DNA of 64,000 nucleotides from CAKSFT01 sp045544615 (GCA_045544615.1 JAZPZI010000002.1:22750-86749); one strand, 5' to 3'; counted from the stretch's first letter, positions 18,636 to 26,979 are shown. The notes: generated by a model from the sequence alone, not told the origin. Translations and numbers: made by a program.

Positions 18636-19463
18636 ATGTTTAAATCAGATTTTGAAATCAAGAAAGAAATCTGTGAAATTGGTAGAAGAATTTACCAGGA
18701 CGGTTTTGTTGCAGCAAACGACGGTAACATCTCGGTTAAGGTTGATGACAATACCTTTTTCGTAACACCAACAGGCGTAAGTAAGGGTTATATGACACCT
18801 GATATGATCTGTAAGGTTGACAAGGACTTGAAGTTAAAGGAGCCAAACAAGTGGAAGCCTTCATCAGAAGCAAAGATGCACTTGAGAGTTTATCAGGAAA
18901 GACCTGATGTTAATGCTGTAGTGCACGCACATCCACCGATTGCAACATCATTTGCAATTGCTGGCATTCCTCTGGATAAGCTTATCATGCCTGAAGCAGT
19001 AATTTTCCTTGGCGGAGTACCGATTGCAGAATACGGCACACCATCAACAATGGAAATTCCTGATTCATTGATGCCATACATTCAGGACTACGATGCAATT
19101 CTTCTTGCAAACCACGGTGCATTGAGCTTTGGTTGCGATTTGAATACAGCATTCTTCAGAATGGAATCAACAGAATTCTATGCAAAGCTTTTGATGTATG
19201 CAAGACTTCTTGGCGGTGAAAAGGAAATCCCATGCGGCGAAGTTAAGAAGCTCATCGAGCTCAGAAAGAACTTCAATGTTCCGGGACATCACCCAATGGA
19301 AAAGCTTTGCCCAAGCTGCTACAATGACGAAGCTAAGGACATGACTCCAACAGAAGCTGCAGAAAAGTTCGGCGGCTCATGCGGATGCGGTACAAGCGAT
19401 GCAAAGGTTGAGGATATCGTAGCTGAAGTTACAAAGAGAGTTTTGGCACAGTACAAGAAATAA
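18636..19463 (+). CDS. BMC-associated class II aldolase (fuculose/rhamnulose-phosphate type)
   Basis: This 275-residue zinc aldolase probably splits L-fuculose-1-phosphate or L-rhamnulose-1-phosphate into DHAP and lactaldehyde. The catalytic Glu78 and metal ligands His97, His99 and His160 are present (VVHAHP, LLANHG). It has a C-terminal extension of about 70 residues with a CPSC pair at 225-228 and a CGC at 249-251. It ends in an amphipathic helix (258-275) that resembles BMC encapsulation peptides. It is the first gene of the operon, behind a strong promoter. The sugar specificity is inferred from known BMC loci; no isomerase or kinase gene lies in the window to confirm it. Confidence 0.9.
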   Translation: MFKSDFEIKKEICEIGRRIYQDGFVAANDGNISVKVDDNTFFVTPTGVSKGYMTPDMICKVDKDLKLKEPNKWKPSSEAKMHLRVYQERPDVNAVVHAHPPIATSFAIAGIPLDKLIMPEAVIFLGGVPIAEYGTPSTMEIPDSLMPYIQDYDAILLANHGALSFGCDLNTAFFRMESTEFYAKLLMYARLLGGEKEIPCGEVKKLIELRKNFNVPGHHPMEKLCPSCYNDEAKDMTPTEAAEKFGGSCGCGTSDAKVEDIVAEVTKRVLAQYKK

Positions 19464-19480
19464 TTAAGGAATTGATGTAA

Positions 19481-20422
19481 ATGAGTAATTCCGCATTATA
19501 TACAGGGTTCGGAGATAAAGGATATACCCAGACCCTGAAAAACAAGCACATATTGAAGTCTGACGAACTGATAAATCTTTTAGGAACGATAGATGAGTTC
19601 TCGGCAGCGCTCGGTGTTGCAAAAGCATCCGCAAGAGACAAGGAGCTGATTGCTGACATTGAGAGAGTGCAGAAGAAGATGATTGGTGTGATGGGTGAGA
19701 TTTCGGGCTCAAAACCTGATGTCACAAAAGATTGCATCAAGGCGGTTGAAAATCTGATCGACAAATACTCGGTTGAATTTTCCGGCTTTACGATTTCGGG
19801 TGCAAATCCCGTTTCTGCAAACCTGAATCTTGCACGTACAATTATAAGACGAGGCGAGAGAATTGCTGCAAAGCTTAGCTCGGCAGGAAGAATCAGAAGT
19901 GAGACATTTATTTACTTAAACAGACTTTCCGATTTGGCGTATGCGATGGCTGAATATTCTAAAAAAGAAAAGTTCACTCAGGACATATCGGCCAGGTCAG
20001 AAACTATACACGAACTTACACTGGATTTGGCAAAGGAGATTTCCCTTGCGATTGAAAAGTATGCCGAAAGTCTGGGCAAGAAGGTTGTTGTTGCAATAGT
20101 AGACGGAGGTGCAAACCTCATACTCATTCATTCGATGAATGATGCCTACATCGCAAGCGTACAGATTGCCTGGGACAAAGCATATACCTCTTGTGCATTA
20201 AAGATGCCTACGCATATCGCGCTTGAGGAGTCAAGGGGCGGAAATCTTGACGGACTTGTTCCGCCCGACAGTAACCGGTTGATGCTTTTGGGCGGAGGAT
20301 TCCCGCTAAAGATTAACGGAAGGGTTGTCGGAGCGCTCGGAGTTTCGGGAGGAACTGCCGAGGAGGATATCGGATTTGCCGAATTCGGAGCAATCTATCT
20401 GGAAAGGAGGTTGGAGTTATGA
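19481..20422 (+). CDS. pduO: PduO-like cobalamin adenosyltransferase fused to a GlcG/PduO C-terminal domain
   Basis: The 313-residue protein joins an ATP:cob(I)alamin adenosyltransferase domain (about 1-175: GFGDKGYT, GTIDEF, ARTIIRRGER, YLNRLSDLAYAMA) to a heme/corrin-binding GlcG-type domain (about 185-313: VVVAIVDGGANLI, LGGGFPL, GALGVSGG). This is the domain order of Salmonella PduO, which makes adenosyl-B12 for diol dehydratase. The ATP-site residues look kept, so it is probably active, yet no B12-dependent dehydratase is encoded here. The stop overlaps the next start (ATGA). Confidence 0.88.
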   Translation: MSNSALYTGFGDKGYTQTLKNKHILKSDELINLLGTIDEFSAALGVAKASARDKELIADIERVQKKMIGVMGEISGSKPDVTKDCIKAVENLIDKYSVEFSGFTISGANPVSANLNLARTIIRRGERIAAKLSSAGRIRSETFIYLNRLSDLAYAMAEYSKKEKFTQDISARSETIHELTLDLAKEISLAIEKYAESLGKKVVVAIVDGGANLILIHSMNDAYIASVQIAWDKAYTSCALKMPTHIALEESRGGNLDGLVPPDSNRLMLLGGGFPLKINGRVVGALGVSGGTAEEDIGFAEFGAIYLERRLEL

Positions 20423-21837
20423 TAGACGAAAAGCAGATAAGCGAAATTGTCAGAAAGGTTATGGCTGACATGGATGTATCGGATAAGCCAAAGCGCAAGC
20501 AGCTCGGCGTTTTTGATACCATGGAGGAGGCAATCGAAGCCTGCAATAACGCTTATAAGGTATTCAAAAATTATAACAAAGAACAGCGTGAAAATATCAT
20601 AAAAGAAATAAGAAAGCTTACCCATGCTGAAGCTGAAACAATGGCAAAGCTTGCCGTTGAGGAAACGAAAATGGGTAATGTTTACCATAAAATCTTAAAG
20701 CATCATCTTGTTGCCGATAAGACACCGGGAACAGAAGACCTTGAATGTAAGGCTCTCTCGGGTGACCGTGGTCTTACTCTGATTGAGATGGCGCCTTACG
20801 GTATCATCGGTGCGATAACACCAAGCACAAACCCAAGCTGTACAGTAATCTGTAACAGTATCGGAATGCTCGCTGCAGGAAACGGAATCTTATTCAATCC
20901 GCATCCTAACGCAAAGAGGGTTTCAGCTTATGCAGTTGACCTTGTAAACAGAGCGGTGCTTGCTGCAGGCGGACCGGAAAACATCGTAGCAACTGTTGCC
21001 AACCCGACAATGGATTCATCAAATACAATGGTTAACCATCCGTCGGTAAGAATGCTTGTTGCAACAGGCGGACCGGGTGTTGTAAAGATGCTTCTCTCCT
21101 CGGGCAAAAAGGCGATTGGTGCAGGTGCAGGTAACCCACCTGTTGTGGTAGACGACACAGCCGACATTCCAAAGGCTGCAAAGGACATTATCGACGGATG
21201 TACCTTCGATAATAACCTTCCATGTATTGCCGAAAAGGAATGCTTCGTAATGGATAATGTTGCAGACGAGCTTATTGCAAATATGCAAAAGCACGGTGCA
21301 TACCTGATAAATGCGTCACAGGTTAAGGCTCTTGAGGATGTTGTTTTGGTGGAGGTACCGCCAAAGAACCCATCGGACAAACCAAAGCGAGTTATCAATA
21401 AGGACTGGGTAGGCAGAGATGCTAAAAAGATTCTTGCCCAGATTGGTATAAATGCAAGCGATGATATTCGTTGCATAATCTGTGAAACAGAGTTTACTCA
21501 GGGCTTTGTTCAGACAGAGCTTATGATGCCGATTTTGCCGATTGTAAGATGCAGAACATTTGAAGAGGCAATGGAAATGGCTGTAAAGGCTGAACACGGC
21601 AACAGACATACTGCACATCTTCACTCGAAGAATGTTGACCATATGACAACATATGCAAAGGCAGTATGCACAACAATATTCGTTAAAAACGCACCGAGCT
21701 ATGCAGGTATCGGATTTAACAGTGAAGGTCACACAACCTTTACTATTGCCGGACCTACAGGCGAGGGCATAACATCAGCGAGAAGCTTCACAAGACAGAG
21801 AAGATGTGTTCTTGTTGACAGCTTATCAATTATATAA
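20419..21837 (+). CDS. pduP: CoA-acylating aldehyde dehydrogenase, PduP-like
   Basis: The 472-residue enzyme oxidises an aldehyde to its acyl-CoA with NAD+ inside the compartment. The first about 18 residues (MIDEKQISEIVRKVMADM) form a typical PduP/EutE encapsulation helix. The catalytic Cys lies in NNLPCIAEKE, and the cofactor loop is NPSCTVIC. With the upstream aldolase the likely substrate is lactaldehyde, giving lactyl-CoA, or propionaldehyde if a diol dehydratase acts elsewhere. The start overlaps the pduO-like stop by 4 bases. Confidence 0.93.
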   Translation: MIDEKQISEIVRKVMADMDVSDKPKRKQLGVFDTMEEAIEACNNAYKVFKNYNKEQRENIIKEIRKLTHAEAETMAKLAVEETKMGNVYHKILKHHLVADKTPGTEDLECKALSGDRGLTLIEMAPYGIIGAITPSTNPSCTVICNSIGMLAAGNGILFNPHPNAKRVSAYAVDLVNRAVLAAGGPENIVATVANPTMDSSNTMVNHPSVRMLVATGGPGVVKMLLSSGKKAIGAGAGNPPVVVDDTADIPKAAKDIIDGCTFDNNLPCIAEKECFVMDNVADELIANMQKHGAYLINASQVKALEDVVLVEVPPKNPSDKPKRVINKDWVGRDAKKILAQIGINASDDIRCIICETEFTQGFVQTELMMPILPIVRCRTFEEAMEMAVKAEHGNRHTAHLHSKNVDHMTTYAKAVCTTIFVKNAPSYAGIGFNSEGHTTFTIAGPTGEGITSARSFTRQRRCVLVDSLSII

Positions 21838-21850
21838 GGAGGGAAGCAGA

Positions 21851-23059
21851 GTGGATATTAACGAAAAAGAAATTGCAAAATTGGTCCAGGCAGTTATTGC
21901 AGAAATGAATGGCAAGACTCCTGCACCAAAGAAGACATCATCTGCCGGTATTCCAAAGACCGCTAAGGTTGCGATGCTTACCGCTCTTGAGAAGATCGAA
22001 GTCAAAGAGTTCCCAATGCCGGAGGTTGGCGACGACGATATTCTTGTTAGAGTTGAAGGCTGTGGAGTATGTGGAACAGATGCTCACGAATTCAAGCGTG
22101 ACCCATTCTCACTTATCCCGGTTGCACTCGGACACGAGGGTACAGGCGAAATTGTAAAGATGGGTAAAAATGTCAAGGTGGACAGCGCAGGAAAGCCGCT
22201 CAACATCGGTGACAAGGTTGTAACATGTATGATATTTGAGGATAACCCGGATATCACAATGTTCGATATGAACAAGCAGAATGTTGGTGGCGGCGGAGTT
22301 TACGGCTTGCTTCCTGACGATGATGTTCATTTGAACGGATGGTTCTCTGACTACATATTGATAAGAGGCGGCTCTACAGTATTTAATGTAAGTGACTTGG
22401 ACCTCGACTCAAGAATTCTGATTGAGCCTTGTGCAGTTCTTATTCACGCAGTTGAGCGTGCAAAGACAACAGGAATTTTGAGATTCAACAGCAGAGTTGT
22501 TGTTCAGGGCTGCGGACCTATCGGTCTTATCTGTATCGCAGTATTGCGTACAATGGGTATTGAAAACATCGTTGCAGTTGACGGTAACGAACAGCGTCTT
22601 GAATTTGCAAAGAGAATGGGTGCTGATAACACTGTAAACTTTATGAATCACAAGGGAATTGATGCTCTTGCGGGTGCAGTTTCAGATGCATTCGGCGGAT
22701 ACCTTGCAGATTTTGCTTTCCAGTGTACAGGTTCTCCTGTTGCTCACAGCAATATCTATAAGTTCATAAGAAACGGCGGCGGACTTTGCGAGCTCGGATT
22801 CTTTATAAACGGCGGTGACGCAACAATCAATCCGCACTTTGACTTGTGTTCAAAGGAAATCACATTAGTTGGTTCATGGGTATACACATTAAGAGACTAT
22901 GCAACAACATTTGATTTCTTAAAGCGTGCTCTTGCGATTGGCTTACCTATCAAGGAATTGATTACTCACAAGTACGGCCTTGACGAAATGAACGAGGCGT
23001 TTGTGACAAACCTTGAACAGAAAGGCTTGAAAATTGCTTATATAAATAAGGAGATATAA
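21851..23059 (+). CDS. BMC-targeted zinc-type (MDR) alcohol dehydrogenase
   Basis: The 402-residue medium-chain dehydrogenase has the catalytic zinc motif GCGVCGTDAHE and GHEGTGE, and the Rossmann segment VQGCGPIGLI; the four-cysteine structural-zinc lobe is missing. The first about 20 residues (DINEKEIAKLVQAVIAEM) form an amphipathic helix close to that of the PduP-like protein, followed by a Pro/Lys/Ser linker, so this is a predicted cargo enzyme. It would recycle NADH by reducing an aldehyde (lactaldehyde to 1,2-propanediol or propanal to propanol). Most BMC loci use iron-type PduQ/EutG for this. The start is GTG 21851 after AAGGAGGGA. Confidence 0.87.
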   Translation: MDINEKEIAKLVQAVIAEMNGKTPAPKKTSSAGIPKTAKVAMLTALEKIEVKEFPMPEVGDDDILVRVEGCGVCGTDAHEFKRDPFSLIPVALGHEGTGEIVKMGKNVKVDSAGKPLNIGDKVVTCMIFEDNPDITMFDMNKQNVGGGGVYGLLPDDDVHLNGWFSDYILIRGGSTVFNVSDLDLDSRILIEPCAVLIHAVERAKTTGILRFNSRVVVQGCGPIGLICIAVLRTMGIENIVAVDGNEQRLEFAKRMGADNTVNFMNHKGIDALAGAVSDAFGGYLADFAFQCTGSPVAHSNIYKFIRNGGGLCELGFFINGGDATINPHFDLCSKEITLVGSWVYTLRDYATTFDFLKRALAIGLPIKELITHKYGLDEMNEAFVTNLEQKGLKIAYINKEI

Positions 23060-23062
23060 GCC

Positions 23063-23401
23063 ATGGAAGCAATCGGTATAGTTGAAATGTTTGGCTATGT
23101 GTGTGCTATTAAGGCAGCAGATGCGGCGGCAAAAGCGGCAGATGTTAAAATCATAGCTATAGACTCAAACAAGCCGGCAAATGCTGAGACAGTTGCTGTA
23201 CCGCTTATCATGTGCATCAAGATGCAGGGTTCGGTATCGGCAGTTGAGGCAGGCGTTGAGGCTGCTGCCAGAGCGGCTGAGGAATGTACGGGATTGATTG
23301 AAAAGCATATCATTGCCCGCCCGACCGAGGACGCAGAAAAGATGGCAAAGAGAACAAGTGTCGGACGAGATATAATTGGACATATAAAAAATAATGCGTG
23401 A
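23063..23401 (+). CDS. BMC-H shell protein, divergent
   Basis: The 112-residue single BMC-domain protein begins MEAIGIVEMFGYVCAIKAADA and so has the shell fold. The pore region is unlike the KIGSGLV of standard hexamers and contains an inserted segment around residues 36-50 (NKPANAETVAVPL), and the C-terminus has a short extra helix. It may form hexamers with a different pore or a structural position. It starts 4 bases after the alcohol dehydrogenase gene. Confidence 0.85.
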   Translation: MEAIGIVEMFGYVCAIKAADAAAKAADVKIIAIDSNKPANAETVAVPLIMCIKMQGSVSAVEAGVEAAARAAEECTGLIEKHIIARPTEDAEKMAKRTSVGRDIIGHIKNNA

Positions 23402-23422
23402 TTTTGAAAGGAGATTATTAAA

Positions 23423-23692
23423 ATGGAAGCATTAGGAATGATTGAAACAAGAGGCCTTACAGCATCAATCGAAGCAGCAGATGCTATGACAAAGGCAGCA
23501 AACGTAACATTGGTTGGCACAGAAAAAATCGGTTCAGGTTTGGTAAGTGTTATCGTACGTGGCGATGTTGGCGCAGTTAAGGCTGCAGTAGAAGCTGGTG
23601 CAGATGCTGCATCAAGACTTGGCGAACTCGTTGCACAGCACGTAATTCCACGCCCACACGGTGATGTTGAAAAGATTTTGCCTTCTATCTAA
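23423..23692 (+). CDS. BMC-H shell protein, PduA-like
   Basis: The 89-residue canonical hexamer-forming protein contains MEALGMIETRGL, EKIGSGLVSVIVRGDVGAVK and IPRPHGDVEKILP. The pore motif KIGSGL matches PduA-type pores that pass small polar substrates. It is a close paralogue of the protein at 24263-24541. A strong GAAAGGAG site suggests high expression, as expected for a main facet protein. Confidence 0.95.
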   Translation: MEALGMIETRGLTASIEAADAMTKAANVTLVGTEKIGSGLVSVIVRGDVGAVKAAVEAGADAASRLGELVAQHVIPRPHGDVEKILPSI

Positions 23693-23720
23693 GCTTTAAT
23701 ATAAGAAAGGAAGGTACTGT

Positions 23721-24218
23721 ATGGACTTTTCATTAGGTCTTATAGAGGTAGAGGCTTTAGGGCATGCAATTCAGATTCTGGATGAAATGGTAAAGGCTGC
23801 CGATGTCGAGTTTGTATCTGTTGAGCGTAAGCTTGGCGGAAGACTTGTAACTTTGGTTGTCAAGGGTAATGTTTCGGCTGTAAAGGCTGCAATCGATGCA
23901 GGTGCCGAAATGGCAAAAGACTTTGGTTGCTTAAAGGCGGCAGAGGTTATCGCAAGACCGCATAAGGAAATTTTAAAGTTTATGCATCTTGATGATGAAG
24001 TAAAGAAGGAACCTGATTCAGAAAGTGCTGCAACCCATGTTGGGCCTGTAGCCTCAAAAAAGAAGCAGGAAACTGCAAAAGTACCGGCAGAAAAGAAAAC
24101 TACTGCCGAAAAGAAAGAGCCGGCAGAAAAGAAAGCTCCGGCAAAGAAAACAAGTTCTAAAACTGCAAAAAAGGCAGTTTCAGATAAACCAGCTCCCAAA
24201 AAGAGCACAAAGAAATAA
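23721..24218 (+). CDS. BMC-H shell protein with lysine-rich C-terminal tail
   Basis: Residues 1-90 form a BMC domain (IEVEALGHAIQ, ERKLGGRLVTLVVKGN, VIARPHKEIL). Residues 91-165 are a low-complexity tail with 20 lysines in the last 54 residues, set in Ala/Pro/Thr/Glu repeats such as AEKKEPAEKKAPAKKTSS, and look like histone H1 or ribosome-associated basic tails. The tail is probably disordered. It could face the cytosol or lumen and bind nucleic acid, cargo or other acidic partners. Extended BMC-H proteins are known, but this composition is unusual to me. Confidence 0.9.
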   Translation: MDFSLGLIEVEALGHAIQILDEMVKAADVEFVSVERKLGGRLVTLVVKGNVSAVKAAIDAGAEMAKDFGCLKAAEVIARPHKEILKFMHLDDEVKKEPDSESAATHVGPVASKKKQETAKVPAEKKTTAEKKEPAEKKAPAKKTSSKTAKKAVSDKPAPKKSTKK

Positions 24219-24262
24219 GAAAGCATCAGAAGATGCAAATAAAAAATAGGAGGAAATAGAAG

Positions 24263-24541
24263 ATGGCTGTAGAAGCATTAGGAATGGTTGAAACAAGAGG
24301 TTTGGTTGCTGCAATCGAAGCAGCAGACGCAATGGTAAAGGCTGCAAACGTTACATTGATCGGAACAGAAAGAATCGGTTCAGGTTTGGTAACAGTTATG
24401 GTACGTGGCGATGTTGGTGCAGTTCAGGCTGCAACAGACGCTGGTGCTGCAGCAGGCTCAAAGCTTGGTGAATTGGTATCAGTTCACGTAATCCCACGCC
24501 CACACGGCGATGTAGAAAAGATTCTTCCTGCATTGAAGTAA
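24263..24541 (+). CDS. BMC-H shell protein, PduA-like (second copy)
   Basis: The 92-residue canonical hexamer protein (VEALGMVETRGL, ERIGSGLVTVMVRGDVGAVQ, IPRPHGDVEKILPALK) is a near duplicate of the protein at 23423-23692. AGGAGG precedes the start. The pair probably builds most of the facet surface and may form mixed layers. Confidence 0.95.
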   Translation: MAVEALGMVETRGLVAAIEAADAMVKAANVTLIGTERIGSGLVTVMVRGDVGAVQAATDAGAAAGSKLGELVSVHVIPRPHGDVEKILPALK

Positions 24542-24565
24542 GAATAATTTCTGGAATCATTTACT

Positions 24566-24595
24566 CGGCAAGAGAGGTATCTTCCTCTCTTGTCG
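24566..24595 (+). other. Strong intra-operon hairpin between shell gene and pduL
   Basis: A 12-base-pair stem with one G-U pair (CGGCAAGAGAGG with CCTCTCTTGTCG) and a 6-base loop has no T run behind it. It sits in a 97-base gap inside the operon. It may protect the 3' end of the shell-gene message or trim read-through into pduL. Confidence 0.65.
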
Positions 24596-24638
24596 GGATA
24601 ATATTTCATCTTAAAAACCCACATATGGAGGTTTTAAA

Positions 24639-25274
24639 ATGTTAAACGAGAGTATGGTAGATATCATTACCAAAAGCGTAATGGAAATCCTAAAAAAAGA
24701 AGATGACGGAATCAAGGTTGGTGTGTCAGCACGCCATGTGCACTTATCACAGGAAGATTTGGAAACCTTGTTTGGAAAAGGTCATGAGCTTACACCAAAG
24801 AAGATGCTCATGGGCGACCAGTTTGCCGCAGAAGAATGCGTTACACTTGTAAGCCCAAGCTTGAGAAGCATTGAGGGAGTAAGAGTATTGGGTCCTGTTC
24901 GCCCACATTCACAGATTGAAATTTCAAGAACAGATACATTTAAATTGAAGGTTAGTCCGCCGGTACGCCCGTCGGGTGTTATAAAGGACAGTGCTCCTAT
25001 GGCATTGGTGGGACCAAAGGGAAGCGTATTTTTAAATGAAGGCTGCATAATTGCAAACCGCCACATACATATGACGCCTGAGGATGCGTCAAAGTATGGA
25101 ATCAAAGACAATGACATCGTTGATGTTGAGATACAGAATTCAAAGCCTACCCGTTATTATAACGTGCAGGTGCGTGTTCACAAGGACTTCAATACCGAAA
25201 TGCACATTGATACAGATGATGCAAATGCTGCAGGTATCAAGACCGGTGACCATGTTGAAATACTGACAAAGTAA
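24639..25274 (+). CDS. pduL: Phosphate propanoyltransferase PduL
   Basis: The 211-residue phosphotransacylase converts acyl-CoA plus phosphate to acyl-phosphate and frees CoA inside the compartment. It has the two PduL zinc histidine clusters, VSARHVHLS and ANRHIHMTP, and RPHSQIEIS. The first about 20 residues (ESMVDIITKSVMEILKKE) form a predicted encapsulation helix. An acyl kinase is not encoded here, so ATP recovery must use one from elsewhere. TGGAGG precedes the start. Confidence 0.95.
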   Translation: MLNESMVDIITKSVMEILKKEDDGIKVGVSARHVHLSQEDLETLFGKGHELTPKKMLMGDQFAAEECVTLVSPSLRSIEGVRVLGPVRPHSQIEISRTDTFKLKVSPPVRPSGVIKDSAPMALVGPKGSVFLNEGCIIANRHIHMTPEDASKYGIKDNDIVDVEIQNSKPTRYYNVQVRVHKDFNTEMHIDTDDANAAGIKTGDHVEILTK

Positions 25275-25303
25275 ATCCCCGAAAAGATTTCAGAAAGGAA
25301 TGA

Positions 25304-25570
25304 ATGAGGATGATTTTGGCACAGGTAGTCGGAAGTATTGTTTCGACAAGCAAAAATGAGAAGCTCGTTGGATATAAGTTTATGATTGTTCAGCCTATCG
25401 AGAATGATGTTTTGAAGGACGAATTTTTTGTGGCAGTTGACGGCGTAGGTGCAGGTATCGGCGAAAAGGTTTTGATTGCAACAGGAAGTGCTGCAAGACT
25501 TGGTATACAGAATCCTGAAGCTCCGGTAGATGCAACAATCGTGGGAATCGTAGACGAAAAACAGGGATAA
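25304..25570 (+). CDS. BMC-P pentamer vertex protein (EutN/CcmL family)
   Basis: The 88-residue protein caps the vertices of the shell. ILAQVVGSIVSTSKNEKLVG, GAGIGEKVLIATGSAAR and DATIVGIVDE are standard for the family. Start may be ATG 25304 or ATG 25310; the second gives the usual MILAxVVGS beginning, the first has better spacing from AGAAAGGA. Confidence 0.95.
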   Translation: MRMILAQVVGSIVSTSKNEKLVGYKFMIVQPIENDVLKDEFFVAVDGVGAGIGEKVLIATGSAARLGIQNPEAPVDATIVGIVDEKQG

Positions 25571-25606
25571 TTCATTTTGATTTTGATTAAAAAAGGAGGG
25601 AGAGCC

Positions 25607-26947
25607 ATGACATTAGAAGAACTACAAAAAATTATCCGTGATGCCGGTATAGTCGGTGCAGGCGGAGCAGGCTTTCCGACCGATAAAAAGCTTGCAAAAG
25701 GCATAAAACAGATAGTAATCAATGCTGCTGAATGTGAACCGCTTATGATGGTTGACCATCATATATTCAAAAAACATCTGCAGGCTATAATTGACACTAT
25801 GAATATTATGCTTGATGCTCTTGGCGCCGATGAGGCAATAATGGGAATCAAGGGCAAAAATATGCACCTTTTAGATAAAAATATTGTTAAAAGCCTAAAG
25901 GACAGCAGAATAAAGATTCATGAGATTCCCGATGTTTACCCTGCAGGTGATGAGGTGGTTTTGGTATACGAAACCACAGGTAAAATCATTCCGGAGGGTG
26001 CAATCCCGATTATGGTTGGGGTAATGGTTATAAACACAGAAACCCTCTATAATATTAAAAAAGCGATATTCGATAAAGAACCGGTTATAGATAAGTACAT
26101 AACAATCGCCGGTGATACAAAAGAGGATATAACAGTTAAAGTTCCGGTAGGTATGAAGATATCCGAGCTTTTTGAGGCTGTAGGATATCCTGACCTTGAG
26201 GGCAAGGCTATAATCAATGGCGGACCTATGATGGGAAAGCTTGTTGATATTGAAAATGATGTTGTTACCAAAACAACAAAGGGACTTTTGGTTTTCCCGG
26301 AAAACCATAAAGTCATTCAGAGAAAGAAAGCTCCACTCTCAATGACACTAAAGCGTGCGGCGGCAGCTTGCTGCAACTGTACAATGTGTACCGATATATG
26401 CCCGAGATACCTTCTTGGACACTCGATTCAGGTGCATAAGGTACTGCATGTTGCAACTCATTCCAACTTGAATGCAAGTGAAAGCTTTTTGAAAAGTACG
26501 CTTTGTTGCGGATGCGGAGTGTGTACCGTTATGGGATGTCAGCAGATGATTGATCCGCAGAGAATTGCAATGGAGGCAAAAGCGGCTCTTGCAAAAGCGG
26601 GCTACAGACGTGAAGGCGGAATTGCTCCCGAAAAGCCAAGACGGGAGAGAGACGGTCGTCTTATTCCGTCAGAAAAGCTGATAGACAGACTCGGAATCAG
26701 GAACTTTGTAAAAGATAAAGTTGAAAGAAGATATATGGATTTTTCACCCGAATGTGTCTATATCGCACTTTCCCAGCATGTCGGTAAGCCGGCAGACAGC
26801 CTTGTAAAGGCAGGGGATAAGGTTAAGCGTGGAGATATGATTGCAAAGACCGAAGATGGTGCATTGGGTACAACAATGCATGCAAGCATAGACGGAGTTG
26901 TTAAATCTGTAGATTCAAGATATATTGTAATAGAAAACAGAGCATAA
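25607..26947 (+). CDS. pduS: PduS-like (RnfC-like) Fe-S flavoprotein
   Basis: The 446-residue protein has an N-terminal NADH/FMN domain (GIVGAGGAGFPTDKKL), two [4Fe-4S] motifs of the CxxCxxCxxxC kind (CCNCTMCTDICP, and CCGCGVCTVMGC, with a four-residue last gap) and a C-terminal sandwich domain. In Salmonella PduS reduces cobalamin, and it is thought to move electrons with PduT across the shell. Together with the PduO-like gene it argues for B12 reactivation or for NADH reoxidation. I chose ATG 25607 after AAAGGAGGG. Confidence 0.93.
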   Translation: MTLEELQKIIRDAGIVGAGGAGFPTDKKLAKGIKQIVINAAECEPLMMVDHHIFKKHLQAIIDTMNIMLDALGADEAIMGIKGKNMHLLDKNIVKSLKDSRIKIHEIPDVYPAGDEVVLVYETTGKIIPEGAIPIMVGVMVINTETLYNIKKAIFDKEPVIDKYITIAGDTKEDITVKVPVGMKISELFEAVGYPDLEGKAIINGGPMMGKLVDIENDVVTKTTKGLLVFPENHKVIQRKKAPLSMTLKRAAAACCNCTMCTDICPRYLLGHSIQVHKVLHVATHSNLNASESFLKSTLCCGCGVCTVMGCQQMIDPQRIAMEAKAALAKAGYRREGGIAPEKPRRERDGRLIPSEKLIDRLGIRNFVKDKVERRYMDFSPECVYIALSQHVGKPADSLVKAGDKVKRGDMIAKTEDGALGTTMHASIDGVVKSVDSRYIVIENRA

Positions 26948-26979
26948 GCTCTTTGGAGAAATGAAGAAAGGATTTGCTT

